From contig JBFLYZ010000110.1 of the NCBI GenBank assembly GCA_040756415.1, positions 1-5,964 of the forward strand: a stretch of DNA of 5,964 bases, given 5' to 3'. Under the pieces are notes generated by a model. The model worked only from the letters and a program-made list of their open reading frames with translations, did no database searches and was not told where the DNA came from. Positions 1 to 5,028 of the stretch are shown here, one piece after another. Both the position numbers and the translations under genes were made by a program. The DNA comes from JBFLYZ01 sp040756415. Lineage in GTDB: Bacteria > Bacteroidota > Bacteroidia > JADZBD01. How positions within the stretch are numbered: position 1 is the stretch's first letter; every line of letters starts with the position of its first letter.

Positions 1-68
1 AGCCTGGATTATCTGTCAGACTGGATTATCCCGCTAAAGCGGGATGATCCGAAGGGGCGGCCTAAAAC

Positions 69-111
69 AAAGCCCTTTCGGACGCTCCGCGTCCTATGGT
101 CTTTTTGATTT
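69..111 (+). terminator. Terminator-like stem in repeat copy 1
   Basis: The inner hairpin GGACGC-TCC-GCGTCC (80-94) sits inside a weaker outer pairing of AAAGCCC (69-75) with GGTCTTT (98-104), with one mismatch. CTTTTTGATTT follows. This fits an intrinsic terminator for a plus-strand gene lying upstream of the window. The same U-tract sequence, CTTTTTGATTT, ends the minus-strand terminator of the tRNA, which supports reading it as a functional terminator tail. The imperfect outer stem keeps this tentative. Confidence 0.4.
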
Positions 112-192
112 CTCCGCTTATGAAAGCCTGGATTATCTGTCAGACTGGATTATCCCGCTAAAGCGGGATGATCCGAAGGGGCGGCCTAAAAC

Positions 193-235
193 AAAGCCCT
201 TTCGGACGCTCCGCGTCCTATGGTCTTTTTGATTT
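193..235 (+). terminator. Terminator-like stem in repeat copy 2
   Basis: Exact copy of the element at 69-111, shifted by 124 bases through the tandem duplication. Its T-run (225-235) is the inverted counterpart of 270-280, the tail of the minus-strand terminator that follows, so the two face each other. Confidence 0.4.
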
Positions 236-245
236 CTCCGCTTAT

Positions 246-260
246 GAAAGCTCCGCTTTC
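246..260. repeat. Short palindrome GAAAGC-TCC-GCTTTC
   Basis: A perfect 6-bp stem with loop TCC lies exactly where the tandem array stops. It shares the core GCTCCGC and the same TCC loop with the hairpin at 80-94 and 204-218, although the outer stem bases differ. This suggests a related family of small palindromes. It lies between two facing terminators and no function is evident. Confidence 0.6.
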
Positions 261-269
261 AACGCTGCA

Positions 270-310
270 AAATCAAAAAGCCCCATCCGCCTAAGGCGGA
301 CAGGGCTTTT
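270..310 (-). terminator. Intrinsic terminator of tRNA-Pro
   Basis: Outer arms AAAAGCCC (276-283) and GGGCTTTT (303-310) enclose an inner stem TCCGCC (286-291) and GGCGGA (295-300) with loop TAA. Read on the minus strand, the stem is followed by CTTTTTGATTTT, a good U-tract, and it lies just 6 bases past the tRNA 3' end. A T-run (307-310, 312-315) also follows on the plus strand, so it may work in both directions. Confidence 0.85.
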
Positions 311-316
311 GTTTTG

Positions 317-390
317 TCGGGGTGACTGGATTCGAACCAGCGACCACTTGCACCCCATGCAAGTGCGCTACCGGGCTGCGCTACACCCCG
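317..390 (-). tRNA. tRNA-Pro, anticodon GGG
   Basis: On the minus strand a full cloverleaf can be folded. The acceptor arm CGGGGTG pairs perfectly with CACCCCG. The D arm is GCGC/GCGC around AGCCCGGTA. The anticodon stem CTTGC/GCAAG holds the 7-base loop ATGGGGT, giving anticodon GGG, which reads proline codons CCC and CCU. The T arm is GCTGG-TTCGAAT-CCAGT, with one G-U pair. The discriminator base at 317 is A. The 3' CCA is not encoded, since CAA follows, so it must be added after transcription. A strong terminator lies 6 bases past the 3' end. Anticodon identity and boundaries are read directly from the fold. Confidence 0.96.
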
Positions 391-403
391 AGCGATAGCT
401 CGG
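388..403. repeat. Palindrome CCGAGCGATAGCTCGG overlapping the tRNA 5' end
   Basis: A perfect 6-bp inverted repeat (CCGAGC at 388-393, GCTCGG at 398-403) with a 4-base loop. Its left arm includes the first three bases of the mature tRNA-Pro. It could be a leader hairpin next to the RNase P cleavage site, or an insertion of a genome-wide palindromic repeat. There is no T-run, so it does not look like a terminator. Confidence 0.6.
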
Positions 404-560
404 AATGATGCCTCAAGGAAACCACCCCGACCTATGCCGGAATGCAGTTGACCCTGCGCCTGCTTGCATGCGTGGAGAACTTCTCCCCCAACAACTTAAA
501 CTGCCTGCAAAGAACCGTTTTCAGTCCCGGAAAAGGACCATACTGCGGCAGATAAGGCGG
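404..560. other. GC-rich stretch of unknown role between tRNA-Pro and the receptor promoter
   Basis: No gene is recognised here. The stretch is about as GC-rich as coding DNA, unlike the AT-rich promoter part that follows. It has local inverted repeats: GGAGAA-C-TTCTCC (474-486), AACTGC (minus strand near 450) with GCAGTT (minus strand near 500), and GTCC/GGAC near 516-540. A plus-strand frame of 54 codons (405-569, starting with two ATGs, basic C-terminus) is open but has no Shine-Dalgarno sequence and matches no family I know. It could be a tRNA leader, a small RNA, a decayed gene or plain spacer. Confidence 0.4.
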
Positions 561-568
561 CAAATTTA
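561..568 (-). promoter_or_regulatory. Candidate minus-strand -7 box (TAAATTTG)
   Basis: The minus strand reads TAAATTTG, matching the Bacteroidota -7 consensus TAnnTTTG. A TTG lies upstream at minus-strand 586-584, 15 bases away, slightly shorter than the usual 17-23. It could start transcription near 554 toward tRNA-Pro, giving a leader of about 165 bases, or drive an unrecognised RNA in 404-560. The motif is short, so chance is a real possibility. Confidence 0.3.
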
Positions 569-597
569 ACAAAATTTATACAGCAAGGGCCGAACGC

Positions 598-605
598 TAA
601 TTTTG
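598..605 (+). promoter_or_regulatory. Candidate -7 box TAATTTTG, distal promoter of the receptor operon
   Basis: Matches TAnnTTTG exactly, in the AT-rich region ahead of the receptor gene. Transcription would start near 612, leaving a leader of about 64 bases. No clear -33 TTG is seen at the expected distance. Possible alternative to the box at 652-659. Confidence 0.35.
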
Positions 606-651
606 CGGAAAAACTCTGAAAACTTTCACCCTGTCATTTATATTGTTTCAT

Positions 652-659
652 TAGTTTTG
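652..659 (+). promoter_or_regulatory. Candidate -7 box TAGTTTTG, proximal promoter of the receptor operon
   Basis: Exact match to TAnnTTTG 16 bases before the receptor ATG. A start near 666 would leave a very short leader of about 10 bases. The ATG is preceded by GAATAAA, an A-rich context with no Shine-Dalgarno sequence, common in Bacteroidota. The -33 position has only a weak TTTC (624-627). Confidence 0.45.
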
Positions 660-675
660 TGCCTCTCTGAATAAA

Positions 676-3138
676 ATGGCTTCCCGCTTTACATTAGCTC
701 TGCTTATTTGCCTGTTTTTCAGCCAAGTGTTCGCCCAAAACAGCAGCGAGAAATTCACCATAAGCGGCTATGTGAAAGAAGAATCCACCGGGGAGTTCCT
801 ACTGGGGGCCAATGTATACATCAAAGAGAACAAAAAAGGCACCACCACCAACCAGTACGGCTTTTACTCCCTCACCCTCGAAAAGGGCGACTATACCCTG
901 GTGATCTCTTTTATCGGCTACGAGGATTTTACCCAGGCCATTAAGCTGGATAAAGACTTGCGCATCAATGTGTCGATGAAAGAGGCGGCCGCCACCACCC
1001 AGGAGATAGAAGTGAAGGCCGACAGCCCTGATAAGAACGTAGAAAGCACCCAGATGGGCACCTTCAGCATTGAGGTGGACCGCATCAAAAAGCTGCCCGC
1101 GTTTATGGGCGAGGTGGATATACTCAAAACCATACAGCTCATCCCTGGCGTGCAGTCGGCCGGGGAAGGCAACTCCGGCTTCTACGTGCGGGGGGGCGGC
1201 CCTGACCAGAACCTTATCCTGCTCGATGAGGCCGTAGTGTACAACGCCTCTCACCTCTTCGGCTTCTTCTCGGTCTTCAATGCCGATGCGGTGAAGAACG
1301 TGAACCTGATCAAAGGCGGCATGCCCGCACAGTATGGCGGGCGGCTTTCCTCCGTGCTGGATATCAACATGAAGGAGGGCAATAACCAGAAGTACGAGGT
1401 GGAAGGCGGAATAGGGCTCATCTCCTCCCGCCTGACCATACAGGGCCCTATCAAAAAAGACACCAGCTCTTTTATCGTTTCGGCACGCAGAACCTATATC
1501 GATGTGCTGGTCAAACCCTTTATTCCCGACTCGAAGCCGGCCAAAGGATCGGGGTACTATTTCTATGACCTGAATACCAAACTGAACTACCGCCTGTCGG
1601 ACAAGGACAGGTTGTTCCTGAGCGGCTATTTCGGGCGTGACGTGTTCGACTTCCGCAGCAACCGCACCGAGTTCAAATCCTTCGTCATCTGGGGCAATGC
1701 CACCGGCTGCCTGCGCTGGAACCACCTTTTCAACGACAAGCTGTTCGTGAACACCTCGGCCATCTTCAGCGACTATAAGTTCGAGTTCGGGGCCGTGCAG
1801 GACCAGTTCGAGTTCAAGCTCTTCTCCGGCATACGCGACTGGAACGGCAAGGTGGATTTCAGCTATTTCCCCAACCTGAAGCACAACATCAAGTTCGGGG
1901 TCAACTACATCTACCACACCTTTACCCCTTCCGGGGCCAGCGCCCGATCGGGCGATGTGGAGTTCGACCTGGGCGAGATCGTGAAGCTGTACGCTCACGA
2001 TGCGGCCGTTTACATCAACGATGATTACAAGATCACCGACCTGTTCGCTGTGAACCTGGGGCTGCGCTATTCTTACTTCATGCATGTAGGGCCTTTCGAC
2101 CGCTATGTCAAGGATAATTTCGGCAACATCACCGATACTATCGTGTATAAGAAAGGCGACCGCATCAGCGATTATGACGGCCTCGAGCCCCGCTTCTCCT
2201 TCCGGTACACCCTGGATGAGAATTCTTCCATCAAGGGCGCTTACACGCAGAACTTCCAGTACATACACCTGGCCTCCATCAGCGCGGTATCCCTGCCTAC
2301 CGATGTGTGGTTTCCCAGTACCTCCATTGTAAAGCCCCAGTTCAGCACCCAGTACGCGCTTGGCTACTTCCGTAATTTCAAAGAGGGAATGTACGAGACC
2401 TCGGTAGAGGTTTATTATAAGGACATGCGCAACCTGATCGAATACAAAGAAGGCGCTCAGCCCGAAGACGGGGTTAAGGACAATCCCGATTACAGCTTCA
2501 CTTTCGGTAAAGGCTGGAGCTACGGGGCCGAGTTCTTCGTGAAGAAGAGCTACGGCAAGCTCAACGGATGGGTAGGCTACACCCTGGCCTGGACCGAGCG
2601 CCAGTTCAAAGACCTGAACAAAGGCGAGGTCTTCCCGGCCAAGTACGACCGCAGGCACGATGTTTCGGTGGTGCTGACCTACGACCTGAGCGAGAAGTGG
2701 TCTTTCTCCGCTATTTTCATTTACGCTACCGGCAATGCCGCCACCCTTCCCATAGGCCGATACATGATGGAAGGCTGGATCGTGAACGAATACGGGGAGC
2801 GCAACTCCTACCGCCTGGCCGCCTATCACCGCATGGACCTGTCGGCCACCTACACGCCCGACCGATCCAAAAAGCTGGCACGCAGAAAGAAAAGGCTGGA
2901 AGAGAAATACGCAAAGCAGGGCAAGGACCCCTCCACCGTTGAAGTGCCCAAACGCTGGGCGCGCAACTATGAATCGAGCTGGAACTTCAGCGTGTTCAAT
3001 GTGTACAACCGCATGAACCCCTATTATATTTATTTTGACACGGAAGGCGATTTCAGCACCGGAAGCATGAGCGTGAAGGCATACCAGGTTTCGCTCTTCC
3101 CCGTGCTGCCATCGGTGACGTGGAACTTTAAGTTCTAA
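676..3138 (+). CDS. TonB-dependent outer-membrane receptor with N-terminal carboxypeptidase-D-like domain
   Basis: An 820-residue outer-membrane transporter that would import a ligand using TonB energy. Residues 1-20 are a signal peptide with cleavage at VFA|Q. Residues 27-103 form a carboxypeptidase-D regulatory-like beta-sandwich (SGYVKEESTGE ... GANVYIKE ... YGFYSLTL ... GYEDF). Residues about 125-235 are the plug, with LIPGVQ (155-160), YVRGGGPDQN (170-179), LLDEAVVYN (182-190) and IKGGMPAQYGGRLSSVLDI (212-230). The rest is the beta-barrel, ending in Phe as expected for outer-membrane insertion. An unusual basic stretch lies at 732-763. The plug type is common in Bacteroidota receptors paired with DUF4249 lipoproteins, and that partner follows directly. 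The ligand cannot be told from sequence, and no SusD-type partner is present, so it is not a classical SusC. The start is fixed by the signal peptide and the promoter just upstream. Family call very sure, substrate unknown. Confidence 0.96.
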   Translation: MASRFTLALLICLFFSQVFAQNSSEKFTISGYVKEESTGEFLLGANVYIKENKKGTTTNQYGFYSLTLEKGDYTLVISFIGYEDFTQAIKLDKDLRINVSMKEAAATTQEIEVKADSPDKNVESTQMGTFSIEVDRIKKLPAFMGEVDILKTIQLIPGVQSAGEGNSGFYVRGGGPDQNLILLDEAVVYNASHLFGFFSVFNADAVKNVNLIKGGMPAQYGGRLSSVLDINMKEGNNQKYEVEGGIGLISSRLTIQGPIKKDTSSFIVSARRTYIDVLVKPFIPDSKPAKGSGYYFYDLNTKLNYRLSDKDRLFLSGYFGRDVFDFRSNRTEFKSFVIWGNATGCLRWNHLFNDKLFVNTSAIFSDYKFEFGAVQDQFEFKLFSGIRDWNGKVDFSYFPNLKHNIKFGVNYIYHTFTPSGASARSGDVEFDLGEIVKLYAHDAAVYINDDYKITDLFAVNLGLRYSYFMHVGPFDRYVKDNFGNITDTIVYKKGDRISDYDGLEPRFSFRYTLDENSSIKGAYTQNFQYIHLASISAVSLPTDVWFPSTSIVKPQFSTQYALGYFRNFKEGMYETSVEVYYKDMRNLIEYKEGAQPEDGVKDNPDYSFTFGKGWSYGAEFFVKKSYGKLNGWVGYTLAWTERQFKDLNKGEVFPAKYDRRHDVSVVLTYDLSEKWSFSAIFIYATGNAATLPIGRYMMEGWIVNEYGERNSYRLAAYHRMDLSATYTPDRSKKLARRKKRLEEKYAKQGKDPSTVEVPKRWARNYESSWNFSVFNVYNRMNPYYIYFDTEGDFSTGSMSVKAYQVSLFPVLPSVTWNFKF

Positions 3139-3164
3139 ATATGAAGTATGAAATGCGAAATATG

Positions 3165-3170
3165 AAAGGA
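3165..3170 (+). promoter_or_regulatory. Shine-Dalgarno sequence AAAGGA deciding the lipoprotein start
   Basis: AAAGGA lies 6 bases before the ATG at 3177, good spacing for ribosome binding and rare among the genes of this window. It supports translation from 3177 rather than from the in-frame ATGs at 3141, 3153 or 3162. Confidence 0.55.
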
Positions 3171-3176
3171 TTATTC

Positions 3177-4055
3177 ATGAATAACAGGATCGTTTTATTC
3201 CTGGTGTTTGTTTTCGCATTTTTAATTTCATGCGAAAAAGAGATCAGCATTGACGATCTGCCGCAGCCGGGCGAAAAGATCGTGGTGGAAGGCCACATCG
3301 AGCCGGGACAGAATCCTTACGTTTACCTGTCGAAGAACGCGCCTTACTTCGCCCCCACCGACCTGAATGCCTACCAGCAATACCTGATCCAGGATGCCCT
3401 GGTCATCATCACCGATGGCTTTACCACCGATACGCTTACCGAGGTGATCCCCAGCCTGGGTTATTACTACCGTGCCGATAACATGGTGGGAGTGGCCGGC
3501 AGAAGCTATACCATCACCATCACCGCACTGGGAAAAACGGTAACCGCCACCACCACCATCCCCCAGCCTGTCTACCTCGATACGCTCTGGTTCGAGCTGT
3601 ATGTGCCCGAGGAGAACGACTCCCTGGGTTTCATATGGACCAATCTGAGCGACCCTCCCGGCCTGGGTAATGCCTACCGCTGGATGGCCAAGCGGATAGG
3701 AAAAGACGCTGACTTCATCGCCCCCCTGGGCTCAGTGTTCGATGACAAGTTCATTGACGGGCAGAGCTTCGAGTTCGCGTACAACCGGGGATCATTGCCT
3801 AACTCCACGGCTGAGGATGACAATAACGCGGAACGCGGGTTCTTTAAGAAGGGCGATACGGTGGTAGTTAAGTTCTGCTCGATCGACAATGCCGCCTTTG
3901 AGTTCTACCGCAGCTTTGAAACGGAGCTGTTCAGTAACGGCAACCCCTTTGCTTCCCCCTCCACGATCAAATCGAATATCTTTCCCGAGGAGTACGGCCT
4001 GGGGGTTTTTTGCGGGTATGGAGCAGCTTTAGATACAGTAATTTTAAATCCTTAA
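3177..4055 (+). CDS. DUF4249 family lipoprotein, partner of the TonB-dependent receptor
   Basis: A 292-residue lipoprotein. The hydrophobic signal NNRIVLFLVFVFAFLIS ends in the lipobox LISC, with the lipid-bearing Cys at residue 19. The residues right after it (EKE) are acidic-rich, as in Bacteroidota lipoproteins sent to the cell surface, though the export motif is not a clean match. DUF4249 marks are GEKIVVEGHIEPGQ with YVYLSKNAPYF near the N-terminus, a beta-rich middle (YTITITALGKTVTATTTIP), and the C-terminal FCGYGAALDTV. The mature protein has two further cysteines (234, 279). Proteins of this family usually sit beside a TonB-dependent receptor and are inferred to cap it or bind its ligand; no biochemical role is established to my knowledge. 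Three earlier in-frame ATGs (3141, 3153, 3162) lie in a small repeat; with the first the protein would be 304 residues and start 2 bases after the receptor stop. I prefer 3177 because of the AAAGGA site and the normal-length signal. Confidence 0.92.
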   Translation: MNNRIVLFLVFVFAFLISCEKEISIDDLPQPGEKIVVEGHIEPGQNPYVYLSKNAPYFAPTDLNAYQQYLIQDALVIITDGFTTDTLTEVIPSLGYYYRADNMVGVAGRSYTITITALGKTVTATTTIPQPVYLDTLWFELYVPEENDSLGFIWTNLSDPPGLGNAYRWMAKRIGKDADFIAPLGSVFDDKFIDGQSFEFAYNRGSLPNSTAEDDNNAERGFFKKGDTVVVKFCSIDNAAFEFYRSFETELFSNGNPFASPSTIKSNIFPEEYGLGVFCGYGAALDTVILNP

Positions 4056-4065
4056 TATTGATTTT

Positions 4066-5010
4066 ATGCCAGAACCAATCGAACGAGTGAATTGCCTGAT
4101 CATCGGCAGCGGACCTGCCGGCTACACGGCTGCCATTTATGCCTCACGCGCCAACCTTAAACCTGTACTGTATACCGGCCTGCTGCAGGGCGGCCAGCTC
4201 ATGAACACCACCGAGGTCGAAAACTACCCCGGCTATCCCAAAGGCGTGCTGGGACCCGAAATGATGGAAGATTTCAGGAGGCAGGCCGAGCGTTTCGGCA
4301 CCAGCATACGTTTCGGGCTGGCCACGAAAGTGGATTTCAGCGGCCCCGTCCATAAAGTATGGATTGACGATATGGTACTGATCGAAGCGCATACCGTTAT
4401 TCTTTCCACGGGGGCGGAAGCCAAATACCTGGGACTGCCTTCCGAAAAACGGCTCAACGGCTCGGGCGTTTCGGCCTGCGCGGTGTGCGATGGCTTTTTC
4501 TACAAGGGCAAGGAAGTGGCCATTGTGGGCGCAGGCGATACGGCCTGCGAAGAGGCCCTTTACCTGTCCAACCTCTGCTCTACCGTTCATATGCTGGTTC
4601 GCAAGGATAAAATGCGCGCCTCGAAGATCATGCAGGAGCGGGTGCTCAGGACCAAGAACATCAAGGTGTACTGGAACTGCGAGACCGATGAGGTGCTGGG
4701 CGAAAACGCAGTGGAGGGAGTACGCGTTTACAATAACAAGACCAAAGAGAAGTTCGAGATACCCATTTACGGCTTTTTTGTGGCCATAGGCCACAAGCCC
4801 AATTCGGACATATTCAAGGATTTCATCCACACCGATGAGATGGGCTACGTGAAGACGAAGCCCGGAACTACGCAAACCAATGTAGAGGGCGTTTTCGCCT
4901 GTGGCGACCTGCAGGATAAGGTGTACCGGCAGGCCGTTACCGCTGCCGGAACGGGGTGCATGGCTGCCCTGGAGGCCGAGCGCTACCTGGTGGCCAAAGG
5001 CATACATTGA
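4066..5010 (+). CDS. trxB: Thioredoxin reductase (NADPH), TrxB
   Basis: A 314-residue cytosolic flavoenzyme that passes electrons from NADPH through FAD and a disulfide to thioredoxin. The FAD Rossmann motif is GSGPAGYTAAIYASRA (14-29). Next come GGQLMNTTEVENYPG (42-56) and the redox-active CAVC (138-141) followed by DG. The NADPH site is GAGDTACEEA (155-164) with HMLVRKDKMRAS (175-186), whose basic residues fit NADPH preference. The second FAD motif is GVFACGDLQDKVYRQAVTAAGTG (275-297). Length and all catalytic features are those of the low-molecular-weight bacterial enzyme. It begins 10 bases after the lipoprotein stop with no Shine-Dalgarno sequence and no clear promoter of its own. The nearest promoter-like string, TAATTTTA at 4039-4046, misses the final G of the box. 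Co-transcription with the uptake genes is therefore likely. Ferredoxin/flavodoxin-NADP reductases share the fold but lack CAVC. Confidence 0.98.
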   Translation: MPEPIERVNCLIIGSGPAGYTAAIYASRANLKPVLYTGLLQGGQLMNTTEVENYPGYPKGVLGPEMMEDFRRQAERFGTSIRFGLATKVDFSGPVHKVWIDDMVLIEAHTVILSTGAEAKYLGLPSEKRLNGSGVSACAVCDGFFYKGKEVAIVGAGDTACEEALYLSNLCSTVHMLVRKDKMRASKIMQERVLRTKNIKVYWNCETDEVLGENAVEGVRVYNNKTKEKFEIPIYGFFVAIGHKPNSDIFKDFIHTDEMGYVKTKPGTTQTNVEGVFACGDLQDKVYRQAVTAAGTGCMAALEAERYLVAKGIH

Positions 5011-5016
5011 TTTTTG

Positions 5017-5024
5017 TACCTTTG
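5017..5024 (+). promoter_or_regulatory. -7 box TACCTTTG before the MORN-like gene
   Basis: Exact match to TAnnTTTG, in the run TTTTTGTACCTTTGC, 4 bases before the GTG at 5029. Transcription would start about 5029-5031, on or next to the start codon. The -33 position lies inside the trxB coding end and shows no TTG. If active, this gives the downstream gene its own, possibly leaderless, transcript. Confidence 0.5.
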
Positions 5025-5028
5025 CCGT

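Larger units (their letters stand above)
1..251. repeat. Perfect 124-bp tandem duplication (two full copies plus 3 bases)
   Basis: Bases 1-124 and 125-248 are identical base for base. The following AGC (249-251) starts a third copy, which then diverges. The first copy touches the window edge, so more copies may lie upstream. Each unit carries the short direct repeat CTGGATTATC twice (4-13 and 21-30). It also carries three abutting inverted repeats: 23-50 (core ATCCCGCTAAAGCGGGAT), 49-81 (CCGAAGGGGC with GCCCTTTCGG) and 80-94 (GGACGC-TCC-GCGTCC). After these come a T-run and TCTCCGCTTATGAA. No reading frame here resembles a protein: the open frames simply repeat themselves through both copies and run on into the antisense of the tRNA. 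Identity of the copies implies a recent duplication or an assembly artefact. About 316 bases at the left end thus hold only this repeat and terminators. Confidence 0.97.

Noticed and set aside
1..260. CRISPR-like array
   Set aside because: The repeats are 124 bp long and directly abutting, without unique spacers, and no cas genes are near.
276..390. Mobile-element attachment site at the tRNA-Pro 3' end
   Set aside because: No duplicated tRNA 3' segment, integrase or transposase is visible, and the tRNA is intact with its own terminator.
44..398. Plus-strand frames beginning MIRRGGLKQSPFGRSASYGL in both repeat copies
   Set aside because: The same peptide recurs only because the DNA is duplicated, and the second runs through the terminator and antisense of tRNA-Pro. 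The tail GDWIRTSD is the familiar translation artefact of an antisense tRNA.
405..569. 54-codon plus-strand frame starting with two ATGs
   Set aside because: No Shine-Dalgarno sequence, no promoter in place and no family resemblance; length is within chance for GC-rich DNA. Kept only as a note in the spacer entry.
799..2829. 676-codon open frame on the minus strand inside the receptor gene
   Set aside because: It is in register with the receptor codons, so its stops would need sense TTA, CTA or TCA codons, which this GC-biased gene avoids. The translation has no recognisable domain.
676..4055. SusC/SusD glycan-uptake pair
   Set aside because: The partner is a DUF4249 lipoprotein without SusD features, and no glycan-degrading enzymes are present.
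4144..5007. 287-codon minus-strand frame inside trxB
   Set aside because: Codon-aligned antisense of a certain gene, explained by the same lack of TTA, CTA and TCA codons.
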